Shown piece by piece: positions 36,507 through 47,131 of a stretch of 64,000 bases of DNA. How positions within the stretch are numbered: the first letter of the stretch is position 1; every line of letters begins with the position of its first letter. Source of the stretch: Chytridium lagenaria (Eukaryota; Chytridiomycota; Chytridiomycetes; Chytridiales; Chytridiaceae); NCBI GenBank assembly GCA_025449115.1, contig JAHLKC010000121.1, positions 1 through 64,000 of the forward strand. The letters are read 5' to 3'. Below the pieces are notes generated by a model. The model had not been told where the DNA came from. It did no database searches and saw nothing but the letters and a program-made list of their open reading frames with translations. The translations under genes and the position numbers were made by a program.

Positions 36507-39500
36507 TTAAAATAATGGATGCGAAGTAATAAAAAGAGATGCATCATTCTGCTTGACCCATCGCTGTAGTAACGTCAAAGCATTGGAAACTGCCTCTTTT
36601 GTGACTAAAGGGCTAAAGGCCGCAAAGAATTCGTAGGAATTGGAAGCCTTTAATTGGTGTTAAGGAAGGAGACAGGAAAATGCTAATCATTACCCATCCG
36701 ACGACTGTCTCATACGTCCCAGAGTTGAATATAAGCTTAACGCTTCCTTCAACCGACTCCAATTTCCGATAAGCATATTGGTATTGAAGAAGTAATCTAC
36801 AAAAGCATTAGACTTGACTATATATGGCCCATGCTACCTTCGGAAATCCGACTTCTTGGTATATGGTGCTAGTGGAGAGGGCTCAGCAAGTTGAGCGACG
36901 CCTTTTGGTCTGCAAATGAAGTGGCGAATTCCAGGAACCTCGATTTCAACTTTTGACAGAAGAGAAGATAGGATGAAATGAGGAAGAAGAAACCCAAGAG
37001 AAAAAAAAGGACGGAGTGAATGGTACCAACCCATCTTACACGGATCTGACAGTATAGCTTCCTCAATCTCGTCAACGCATCCGTTTTCATCAAGACTCTA
37101 AGAAACATTATCAGATTACAGCAATACAGCTAATATGGTAACTGAAAAGTGGCCGAAAGTATAGAGAGCCAATAAAAACATAACTTACTTTTGCAACCTC
37201 CGTCTTAAACTCTGACATCTCAAAAAACGCATCTTTTGCTGGCGATATCAACACAAGACACAGTTCCTGTGTCAAAAAGCAGACATAAGAATGCACAAAC
37301 GCCCCTGCATGGAACGTAGGAAGGCAGATAGGGGTCCATGATTCAGCGGATTTAAATGTAGTTGACGTATTGACCATGTTAATCAGTAGCAGAACATCTA
37401 GTGAATGAAGTTGGTGGCGTTTTTGACGCGCGAGACCGACAACTTTGTCTTTGGCGATAAGGAGAGCATACAGAAGATTCTTAAGTAACGAGTTAAAATA
37501 TAGCGGTAAGAATTAAGCTTTGAACACCTTTGGAGTGCCTGTTACTAATGCAGCAGAGACACTTTGTCGCACCTTTGCAGACACGCGAAGGCATTGAAAG
37601 GATTTGAGGTTGAAGGACATGCTCTTGAGATGCGACCTGCACATCTCATCAAAGAACATGTCGGTGCCGGTTAACAAACTTCGAAGATCGTAATTAGTGC
37701 GTTGGGTGAAAATACGGTTAAGTTGGGTGGACGTCAGAATGAAAAGGATTTGGCTGTAAAGGTGGTCGAGCTGTTTCTCAAGCTAGATGAATAGGAGGTG
37801 AGGCTAAAGACTTTTAAATGAAAATAAATTTCTTACGTCTGCCTCGTCTTCGCCGGATGATGCAACTGCGACAAGGTATAGCGGCCCTTGCACCTTGAAA
37901 ACGAAGCGGTGGTCCCCGGCTGTGAGAGACATAAGAGTATCATCTTCGTTGATAAAGAAGGACATAATAGCTTGAAGAATGCCCATGTATCCAGTCAGCT
38001 CTGTATCATCGCCGTATCTTTAATACATAAATTAGATAGGCGAATGACGTATACGCTCAAATAGCTGAAAAGGCGGTGATTTGAATGCGCAATGTAATAA
38101 TTTACCTGCTATAAATAGGCTTTCCGGCACTTGAAAGAACAAAAAAATGTCTCTTCCGTCTAGACCAGTCGGTACTTCCGGTACCCGAGGCAGCTCCAGG
38201 AGCAGTCAGACTTCCCACCGTATCTCTACCGGCCACATCACCATCCTCTTCTAATTTCTTCGCTCTCATCACAGCGGAACTTCTTGTACTTGCAAGGTCA
38301 ATAGTCGACCCCACTTCTTCCAATTCCGGTATTGAATCTGATGGCCTCATAGGTGCAGCTTCAACGTTGTCCATATCTTCGCGATGAGCATAGTAAGTTT
38401 GCATCGGAGGAACAGTGGCTTTCGACTTCAACTTTTCGCGTTCGGCCTCAAACGCCGCCATGGCAACGGCCGCGGCAGCAATACTTAAAGGATCATCACC
38501 GTTTGGAAAAAAGTTATCCATTTCTACCACAAGTGCGGCGGCCGCAGCCGCGGAGGTAGCAGAGGCGTTGGACGAAGCGACGGAAACTCCAGAAAAAGTA
38601 CGTTCGGGAATGGGTCGATTTGCCCCAGTCCCCAAGCTAGCAGGATCTCCGAAAGAGGAGTAGGAGAGTGGATAATCAGCACCAGTTAGCACAGGCTGAT
38701 CAAAATATCCTATTTTTGCTTTTGCGTTCGATTCAGAGCGTCCAGATCCGGGTAGTTGTGAGGCATATGTGATGGAAGAATAAGGTGATGGAGGAGCGGG
38801 AGGTGCGGCGGCTGATGAGGGAGGCGCGGATGGTCGTAGTATTGAGTTGACGGAGGAGGCTATGCTTCCACTTCTACTTCTTGGAGTGCTGCTGCCCATG
38901 CTTATGCTACCGCTGCGACTCCGTGTTCGAACCGTTAAAGGAAGAGAAAACTCCTCCGTCCGATCGTCATTACCACCTCCCGATCCACCACCCGGTGCTC
39001 CAGACCCTCCCACGGCTCCACCATTTTGTCCGGTAATATTTGCGCTCGACTGAGCTATTGACCCGACGACGTTGCTAGCAATGGACATGAAGGCGACACT
39101 AGATGATGAGAGTACAGATTCGGAAGTTAAAGGATGATGGTGATGCTGCTGTTGCTGTTGCTGCTGTTGCTGAATGGTGGATATACGCTCTATCAATGCC
39201 GAGGAGCCACGAGACGTTTCTCCTGAGGTCAGCGGGAAGTCGATGATCTGTTCAGGGTTAAGCTGAATTGAGGGCGAGATTTCTGTTTGGTTCAATGATG
39301 GATGGGAAAAGTTAAGCCGTCACAAAAGACTTCAAAGCAGGAGCATAGTATGCTTTCGGATAACGAGGTATGGCATGCCTTTGTTTTAATCAAAGCGCGC
39401 CATTTAAGTCTTTCGACCACATCAACGAAAGAAAGGTTCAGGCGCAGGAAGACACATACTTGATCCATAGTTGGGCAAATTAACAGTCGAGGTAGTGCCA

Positions 39501-39688
39501 CCACTTCGACCAAGAGATATGGAACCAAACATGGATGACGGACGACGACCCTGTTGATGCTGGACTGTAAGTTCGGACGCTGCATCGGGTTTCCTCGTTT
39601 TCTTTACTGATGTCTCTGAGGTATCTGCGTGGTGCTCGCTGGATGCCCTCAATGTTAGGGGAGAGGGAGGAGGATGCAAAGGCTCCAT
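36507..39688 (-). CDS. MON1: MON1, subunit of the Mon1-Ccz1 Rab7 exchange factor
   Basis: With Ccz1, Mon1 activates Rab7/Ypt7 on late endosomes, vacuoles and autophagosomes. Exon 1 (39688-39460, MEPLHPPPSPLTL) and the large exon 2 (39283-38106) encode a long disordered N-terminus. Exon 2 has a Gln/His run (CAG-type repeats near 39140-39175), Ser/Pro-rich stretches and a poly-Ala tract. The conserved part begins RKRHFFVLSSAGKPIYSR and continues YGDDTELTGYMGILQAIMSF, FVFKVQGPLYLVAVASSGED, LTSTQLNRIFTQRTNYDLRS, LLIAKDKVVGLARQ, FKSAESWTPICLPTFHAGAF, and VPGIRHFICRPKG. It ends with FFAAFSPLVTKEAVSNAL and FITSHPLF at TAA 36507-36509. Splice phases at exons 1-3 agree. The frame is largely intact. 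The start lies about 105 bp from the first likely ATG of the divergent RasGAP gene. Confidence 0.9.
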
Positions 39689-39793
39689 GTTATCTGTCAA
39701 TCCTTTCCGCGCGGAGAACGATGGGGTCCGGAGGACGCTGACGCCGTTGATGACGCCTCTAACGAGTCCTGCATTCTTAAGAACCACTTTGAG
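39689..39793. promoter_or_regulatory. Short divergent promoter of MON1 and RasGAP
   Basis: About 105 bp separate the MON1 start codon (39688) from the first in-frame ATG of the plus-strand RasGAP gene (39794). The RasGAP start is not certain, so the interval may be longer or the genes may overlap. Confidence 0.4.
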
Positions 39794-42700
39794 ATGATGT
39801 TGCACAGCGCGAAAAAAGATGGGACTAAGAAGGGCAAGCGCGTAACAGTTACTCCGTCTTCCATCCGATGCAAACTGGCCTGCCACATCGACTGGGTGGA
39901 GAGTATCAGTGGGAAAGATGAACATTGGATGTCAGAATATTATGTGGGTCGGAGGAGGGGATGGATAGGCTTGCGAGGACGGTTTGCAACTGGATAAGCG
40001 GCCAGACGCAAACATATCCAACTGTTCTTAGTGATCCTCTCTCCGACTTCCGTATTTCAAGGGCTGACCGCGACGATTGGACAGTTCGGCTTGGCTGGTG
40101 CACCACTTTCCCAATAGTGATTGGAGAAACAATAACAGAAACCTCTTTTCTGTGCTCTTTGGGACCACCAGCCTTTCTGGCGCATCTCTTCATAAGCTTT
40201 TACGGCAAACTTAGAAAGATAAGTAAACCCTGAAGCTGCTACAAACCCTTTTTCGTCTATACGGGATCAAGAGCTGTCGCTGGTTCGACCGCCCTTGAAT
40301 CAGCAACGATCCAGTGAATATACGGAGTAGTGCGGCAATAGGAGAAAGGAAGTCGGCGACGGGCACGTCACTTGAATTCTTCCCTACCGAAAGTCAACAT
40401 CCTCTTATTAGCTTTGGGAGAGGTTAAGGAGACGAAACATGAAGGACAAACACGCCAGTTTATCGAAATCGTTCCACACTTTGCATGGCGAGTCAGTCGT
40501 GTCTCTGGCAAAGGTTTATCCCTTCTCTCCTTTTTTAATATTTTATTCCAAAGAGAAGGGCTTAATAGCCTATCCGCATAGTACCTCTCATTCAGTCTTT
40601 TTTCTGACCAAAGAAAACGTTTTTTTTATTCAATTCAGCTTGGACTAAGCATTGAACAAAGAATATCGAACACCCTCCTCGCCAATAACTGCAACCTACT
40701 TGCCCTAATATGCCAGGCGCCGATTGCCGGAGATACGGCTGCTGTCATTTCAAAGGGAGTAATATCGCTATTACGTCGGCAGAATGGGAATGCTACCGAA
40801 AAATTCCTTCAACGGCTCCTATTGGCGAAGATAAAGCAGTACCGTGAGTGTTCCATCCCGTTGTGGTTCATCTCCCAGCTTACAAAATTACAGAGAAAAA
40901 GGGCAGAGATCTAAGCGACATTATAAGAGACAACAGGTTAGTTTCGGTGCTCATGTTGGTTTCCCTCACAAACGATTTTGACTTCCACATTTCTCATTTA
41001 TAGTATGGCCGCTATGCTTTTAAACGCTTTCGCCCGGAACGAAGGTCTCGCCTACCTCAATCAATCTCTGGGTCCACCTCTGCAAACCGTTATGGGCTAC
41101 GTGGATCAATGTGAGATAGACCCACAACGTCTAAACGCAGAGTCCGACACCGACATTCACGCAAACGAAGAACGCCTAAAGCAGTCATGCACAACCCTTC
41201 TTGATCATGTATCAGAAAAACGTGAAGGCATGCCACCCTCCATCCGCAGAATATGCTCCTTTATCAAATCCAACATCGAGATAGCATTACAAGCTCAAGA
41301 GACTGGTGAGTCCATAACTTGCCATCTTAGCTAACTTATTACAGATCGATTGTCAGACCATGGCAGAGGCCTTCTTAATAAGACTCTTAACAGTTTTGAC
41401 GACAAAACATCTTCTCGGAATAGCAGCATAAGAAGAAGTCGAAGTCCTTCGTCTCCATGGCAGGCTGATGACAATCGTCAAAGAGCGCGCGGGAAATCTG
41501 TTTCATCGTCACTGAATTCACCCAAATCCACGTCCATTAGGGAGCTCTCGCTGTCGAAGTGGCAGCAGCACTTACTCTACCAGCACGTTTCCGCTCTCAA
41601 GAGGAAATCGAAGTCGCTCAAATACACATCGGGCCCAATCTGAGAGCGTTGGAGATCTATCCGCTTCCAACCTCGCTTCATCACCCTCTGCAACAGATAT
41701 CCCTGTGTTTCGGTTGTTTGGTTGGCGGAAAGCAGGTGGTCGCGCAAGCCAATGCGCCCTTGAATCCTCAAATCATGAATATCTGTCTAATATTGACGCT
41801 AATGACTCACCTCGCACCGATATCGCCGACCTCATAGCAACCGGAAGCCCACCTCAAAGTCCTCCATTCTCTCGTCGCAGGAGAAGGGGCAGTGAAACGC
41901 CTCGGTCCGATAAGAAAACGGGATCTTCGCCGAATCTCTCCAACGTTGGGTTAAACACAAGTCCGTCTGTTGGAAGTTCGTTTGCGGCGGTGATGAAGAG
42001 GGCGAGTCAGGCGAGAGGGGAGGGGAGGTTCGTGCCGTTATCATGGCCGACCTATAAGCCGGATTCAAAGAAGGAGAGAGGATCTCCACCGCCATCTTCC
42101 ACGGCATCGAAGTCGGATTCCGCCGTTGATTATTGCTGCGATGGGGACTGGGGCACCAGCCTATGGCTAAGTTCCCTGAAGAGGGCTGCAGGAGCGAAAC
42201 AGGATCTTTTGTTGAAAAAGGTATGACGCCGACGTCGTCTATGCAAGGCTTTGGAGGGGAGGAGGAAGGTGCGTCGCGAAAGTCATCGTTGCGATACGTT
42301 GTTTCGGCGAGTGAGGATGCAGAAGAATTTATCATGGATCCAATATTTTCCCGAAGTGAGACTCACCGCAGCGGCGCACAAGATAGTGGAACGGCTCCTG
42401 CCGCAAGTGGGCGATGAGGCTGAAGTTTCCGAAGGTATTATGGTGAACCAAACGAGGTTTTTGCATCCTTCAAAAAGTCTTTCGGCAGTAAAGTTAGAGG
42501 AAGTTTCACCTCATGGTCTGAATACTCGAGCAACTGGATGTCTTGGAACACCCGAGAAGGTTGTGGGATCGTTTTTATTTCTCAGATTTCTCATACCAGG
42601 TATGCAAGATGCTTCCCACCATGTCTCTGTTCAGTCATATTTAAATTTTTGAATTCCGAATCAGCCATTACTTCACCAGACACATACGGGCTAGTGGATT

Positions 42701-43612
42701 CCCGACCGTCAGCGTCAGCCAGACGCGGTCTTATTCTTTCCGGCAAAGTCCTGACCGCTCTCTGCAACGACATTGAATTCAGCACGAAAGAATCTTACCT
42801 AATGTCTATGAATGATTTTCTTCGTGACCATCGCGACGTCGTTAAAGAGTACCTCAGCTATGCCGCATGTGACGATCATACACCTCCCGTAAGTCAAATC
42901 TTCCCCTATCCCGCCCCCCCCCCCCACCCGCTTCATCAAACCCATAACTTACATTCGCTTACCGTTGTCCATCTAGCCTCCCACAGACCCACCACGACAA
43001 GAGAAAAAATCCTTCCACCTCAAAGATACGCTTAAGAATGATCTAAACCCGCGCCGTAAAGCCCTGTCCGCCTCTATGCCCTCCCTCAACATCTCATCCC
43101 TGGACCTCTCGAAGCCCGATGCTCCACATACTCCCAAACTCACCCGGCATTTCCGTCCTGGTCCCCCCAAACTTGAGCCCTCCCGCTCCAGCTCAACCCT
43201 CCGTCTCGGCAGCTCGTCTTCCCGTATTGACATCACCGATCTCGACGAACTATTCACGCATATTGGACACTCGATTGATGTCATTGAGAAGGAGATTGAA
43301 GAACGGGTTGACGGTATGGGTGTTGGGGAGGCGGAAGGGGTTGTTGCCAATTTTTTTGAGATGAAGAGATTAGTTGAGATGAGTCCTTATGGAAGAAAAG
43401 GGGATGGTGGTGAGGGAGGGTTTGGGAAGGCTGGAGTGGTGTTGGCAAAATGGTCAAAATCAATTAAAGGGATATTTGTAAGGTACAGGAAGTCTTCTTT
43501 TTCAAATTTAGTCCTTTTTCTTTTCTTTCTTCCTGTTTATTTTATAATTTCTCTATTAAATTGCGTTTACTAACGTAATTACTAGCAAATCGAGAAGCCA
43601 GTCAACACATGA
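39794..43612 (+). CDS. Ras GTPase-activating protein with a split GAP domain
   Basis: A negative regulator of Ras-type GTPases. The N-terminal region (39794-40600) is probably a C2- or PH-like membrane module (VTVTPSSIRCKLACHIDWVE, WCTTFPIVIGETITETSFL), but this is not certain. The GAP domain starts near 40640. It contains the arginine-finger loop IIRDNSMAAMLLNAF, then YLNQSLGPPLQTVMGYV and CEIDPQRLNAE, and resumes near 42540 with GSFLFLRFLIPG (the FLR block), ITSPDTYGLV and LSGKVLTALCNDIEFSTKES. Between the halves lies about 1 kb of Ser/Arg-rich, probably disordered sequence (41345-42370) with several frame changes. The C-terminus is Ser/Pro-rich and ends in a helical segment (ELFTHIGHSIDVIEKEIEER). 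The last exon may be 43586-43612, after a GTAAGG...CTAG intron; without it the frame stops at 43573. Confidence 0.75.
42914..42925. repeat. C12 homopolymer in a RasGAP intron
   Basis: Twelve C in a row within a short intron between GAP-domain exons. It marks a site where read errors are likely. Confidence 0.8.
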
Positions 43613-44124
43613 TTTGACGGTCTCCTAGCCTTACCCCTAAATAGACATTAGAGGATAAGCCGTAACATTGTATTAGTTCACGTAGAAATACTGTTTTTGT
43701 GAAGAACAAAATATATCCATATCTACTTCACCAACTTAGTTTTTCCGAAAACTTTTCAAGACACTTTTATTTCTAAGACCAAACAACATTCCTATTTCCA
43801 AACTTTTGAATCCACATTAGAGTATACCCAGAGAGACATGAACAATAAGGCTAGCAACCCGCCGCACACAGTAACAAAAACACGTTTTAACAAAAAATTA
43901 TACCCCCAGCACCATGAACATCCCCCATCCAAACCCCATACTCAACGATGTACCCGTCGTCCGAAGAAAAAACGACAGAACCGACACGAAAAGAAACAAA
44001 ACTTAATGAATTTTTTTTGGGGGGGGGAGAGAGGGTCGTATCGATATATAGAAAAAAGGTGAGAGGCGTCCATGGGAAAGAGATTCTTCTAAAAGGAAAG
44101 AGGAGGTATGTAGCTTTATAACAT
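43613..44124. other. Convergent 3' intergenic region; its right half is duplicated near 51 kb
   Basis: Holds the 3' flanks of the RasGAP gene and of DOMON gene A. From about 43940 the sequence is similar to 50925-51077, downstream of DOMON gene B (for example the block TACCCGTCGTCCGAA in both), so the duplication includes flanking DNA. Confidence 0.6.
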
Positions 44125-44851
44125 CTAGTACGCGAACACCGCAATCAACGCCACCATCACCACGGAAACCATCGACACAGGCACGGACGCCGCCGACGAT
44201 GTTCTCGTAGATGTGGTGCTTGTATTCGTTGAAGTGCTTGTTCCGATGGACGATGTAATCGTTGCGGCAGCATTCAATAACGTGCCATTGATAACATCGC
44301 GTTCAGTGTGGCGACGATACGACGTGGCATTGGTTCTCGGGCCCAGAGCCCACAAGAACGTCGTCATATTAGCAATATTGCGACCGTTAGGAAGAACGCT
44401 CGGAAGTGTGAAGACAGCGTTGATGATGCCATTGGTGTAGCCTAATATTATAATTAGTATAATTAAACAGATGAAATGGTTTACTTGAACTCGCGGTCAC
44501 GACGGAGAGAACTTGGACAGCGGAGCCAGTTAGTGCGGTGAAGTTCTTTGCGCCGGGCGCAAGTCCTGGGGTGACGATGACGTTGTTGTTGTCGTAAGTC
44601 GCGATGAAGAGGTCAGCATTGCGCATGCCCGGAGTTGTGGAGGGGTCAGGTATACCGAGGCCCACCCATGAGTCAGCAGCGAGCGCACCACGGATCGTGA
44701 CAATGAGCGTTGTGGCAGAGGAAGGAGATGGGATGGCTTCAAAAGTGAAACCGTTTGGGGTTGTGAAGGCTGTCAGAATTGGGGAGGGTAGAAGGATGAA
44801 GATGACAGTTACGAGGGCAAAAGTGCTGAAGAGGGAGCGGCGGAGGAACAT
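44125..44851 (-). CDS. Secreted GPI-type DOMON protein A
   Basis: Predicted cell-surface cytochrome-like DOMON protein. Two exons, 44851-44485 and 44441-44125, give 227 residues. There is a signal peptide (MFLRRSLF, then a hydrophobic stretch to PSPILTA), a DOMON domain with WVGLGIPDPSTTPGMRNADL (Met is the likely axial heme ligand) and FIATYD, then after the intron YTNGIINAVFTLPS, FLWALGPRTNATSYRRHTER (His is the likely second ligand). A Ser/Thr-rich stalk precedes a hydrophobic C-terminus (MVSVVMVALIAVFAY) with no cytosolic tail, typical of GPI signals. The phase-1 intron sits at the same place as in its four paralogues. An in-frame upstream ATG at 44878 would add nine residues, but the signal peptide favours 44851. 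Frame intact. Heme binding is inferred from the fold, not shown. Confidence 0.85.
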
Positions 44852-44991
44852 TTTTGGTATTGAATTCAAGTAGAGCATCTTGTAAATGCTCGCCTTTTTA
44901 TAAAGAAATAAAGAAAGCACGTTTGGTCAATGCGGCAATTAGCCATACATCGATTTTTTCGTGCGGATATGGATAATTAATGCAGGAAGAG

Positions 44992-45180
44992 TCAGGAAGA
45001 GGTAACAAAGGTGATTGCTGACGCAAGAACCTTCCACGGCTCCATTTCCCTTTCTCCAATATATTCGATCCAAGGTCCAGAGAACGATGGGACAGCGTAA
45101 ATCACCTTTTCCGTCCAAGCTGCTGCAAACCATTGTTCGTTAAACGCGTTCCCTTCCACATTAAAAAGAAGATTACCCAT
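44992..45180 (-). CDS. Possible small protein, unrecognised
   Basis: An ATG-started frame of 62 codons (MGNLLFNVEGNAFNEQWF, later YAVPSFSGPWIEYIG) just upstream of DOMON gene A on the same strand. Its composition is protein-like, with several Trp. It could be an exon of a larger, unseen gene or chance. No relative recognised. Confidence 0.25.
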   Translation of the reverse strand: MGNLLFNVEGNAFNEQWFAAAWTEKVIYAVPSFSGPWIEYIGEREMEPWKVLASAITFVTSS

Positions 45181-46049
45181 ACGGTTATTGGATTTTCAGA
45201 GGGGGTTGTAAATAGATTCTTAGGAAAACGGCATTTTGGTCTGGAACGTCAATCTGGAATGCACGGAGTCTTTGATAGTCCAGCTGCGGATTGGATTACG
45301 AATTTAGGATATGTATCGTGGGTATGGGAAACGGGGGCCAACTGACGTCAAATCATATGATCTTGAGCAATTATAGCTGAAATTAACAATTAAAAGGTTA
45401 ATAATGAGATGTTCGTTCAGATCACAATGAGAGTTTAGATCATTTCAAGTTGAAGACTAGACTGGCCTCAGATCACCGTTCGATCTTTTTTTCACAATGC
45501 TCTGCACCCCATCCTTACAAACACACACACACAACTGGAAACTTTATTTGCACGCACGACGATTCGAGAGGCCATGTCGTCCCCAAAACCCTTTCGACAT
45601 GAATGTGAGTTGGATCCAATCATCCGAGTAAGAAGACTACATTTGGGGTCTATATCAATGATCGAAGGTTCAACTTTAAGGTAGATGCGGTAGGAGTGGG
45701 CCCACACTAAAATCATCCATCGAAATTTACTTGTTAAACGCGCAATATTTGTAATAATAAGCCAGTAAATAGCCTCATTTACTTCACGAAAATCAAGTAA
45801 GAAACACACCATAAGGCGACATGTATGCTGTTTCGGGATGCTTTGGCTTCTGCGTGAGTATCAGCGGTGCGGAAGATCCTTGTCCGGCAGTATGGCTTCT
45901 TGCGAGAGGCTTTTTAAAACAACGGTACCTCAAGCTCGAATTGTAGTTATGTGCCAGATAGGTGGACGTAATAATGGTTGAAAATTGGGGTATACTATGA
46001 ATTTTGTTTTCGGACTGGCAATTTAGAACAAGGCTAACCATTCAATCCA
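45181..46049. other. Intergenic region up to the left arm of the inverted repeat
   Basis: No gene supported; the open frames are short and unlike known proteins. It ends where similarity to the right arm starts. Confidence 0.45.
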
Positions 46050-46235
46050 GTTGACCTCTTCCTCACGAGGAGCGGCGGAAGCGACATAGTTGGAGCTGGT
46101 TGACGTCATGTCTGGGATATCAATTATGGCGAAAAGAACCCTCCAAAAGAGGGTATCGAAGAAGACAAAAGAGGGTATCGAAGAAGACGCGGAGGCTTCC
46201 TTGACGGCTGCAAATGGACGCGGTTTGTAACGAGG
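46050..46235 (-). pseudogene. Truncated fragment of the FW-motif repeat gene
   Basis: Matches the start of the plus-strand gene at 63008 but has no ATG at the matching place. It carries one copy of the motif (FFDTLFWR then IDIPDMTS) and is disrupted by a 22 bp tandem duplication. Similarity stops at the arm boundary after APREE, after which an unrelated frame runs to a stop at 46023. It is a relic made when the arm was copied. Confidence 0.7.
46145..46188. repeat. 22 bp tandem duplication (two exact copies)
   Basis: 46145-46166 is repeated exactly at 46167-46188. The right arm has a single copy, so the duplication is private to the left arm. Its length is not a multiple of three, so it shifts the frame of the motif-gene fragment. 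Confidence 0.9.
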
Positions 46236-46981
46236 GAAGAAGCGAAGAGTGCACGTTACTCGTCGGAGGGAAGGGTGAGAGTTGTATTCGGGTCTCAAAA
46301 AAGGACGGATGCAAGAGAAAAAAGGAAGATCGGAAGTGGAAGTGAAGTCCGAGTTCGAAGCAGTGCTCACCAAATTCTCCATTGAAAAATGACCAACGTT
46401 GCAAGAGAGACTCGGAGGAGATCGTTGACGCACGTCTCATGCCCATATTAACGTGGTTTTACCTGGTTTAATTCGTTTTATGTCTCTCCTGCGTACTAAT
46501 GCATGGGTAAGGAAACATGAGACACACTTTCGTATTTGCAAGCTACTTTAAGTGAAAATAATAAAGTTCCAGGACACGATATAAACGGCAAAAACCAGAA
46601 TGGTTTCTTTTAACAAATAAATTACATTCGCAGATGGGGCTTTTCGGGACTGAATCCAAAATAAATGCCCATTTTCAAAAGAATCAAAACAGAAGCAAAA
46701 AAAATAAAACAAAACAGGAATCTGCAAACATATACATAAACAGGGGTCAACGAGTCTGTCAATAAGAGATTTGGTCAACAAATGATTGACGAAAACACTT
46801 ATAAAAACAAACTAAAAATTGACAACAAAAAAAAAAACAAACAACAACACATCAATGATAAAAGGTCAGAAAGAACAAGAGATTTGCAATAAAGACATTC
46901 CCAAGAGCAAAGACAAATGGTTAAGTGTAGGGCAGCGTGGTTTATACAAAACGGAGGATTTATAAGCGAACGGGTGGGTGT

Positions 46982-46983
<2 letters not shown>

Positions 46984-47018
<35 letters not shown>
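46984..47018. repeat. GT microsatellite (left arm)
   Basis: About 17 GT units; counterpart of the CA tract in the right arm at 62154-62184. Confidence 0.9.
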
Positions 47019-47021
<3 letters not shown>

Positions 47022-47131
47022 AAGGCATGTGATGGAGAATGGTGGTGAGGGTAGGCTTTGGTTCTTTAAAATAGCAAGGGAACAAAAAGTAAATAAAGAA
47101 AGATTCTTAAAGACCAGCAATCTATCATACA

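Noticed and set aside
45133..45345. Plus-strand frame of 70 codons near DOMON gene A
   Set aside because: It overlaps a better minus-strand frame, shows no motif and has no support from neighbours.
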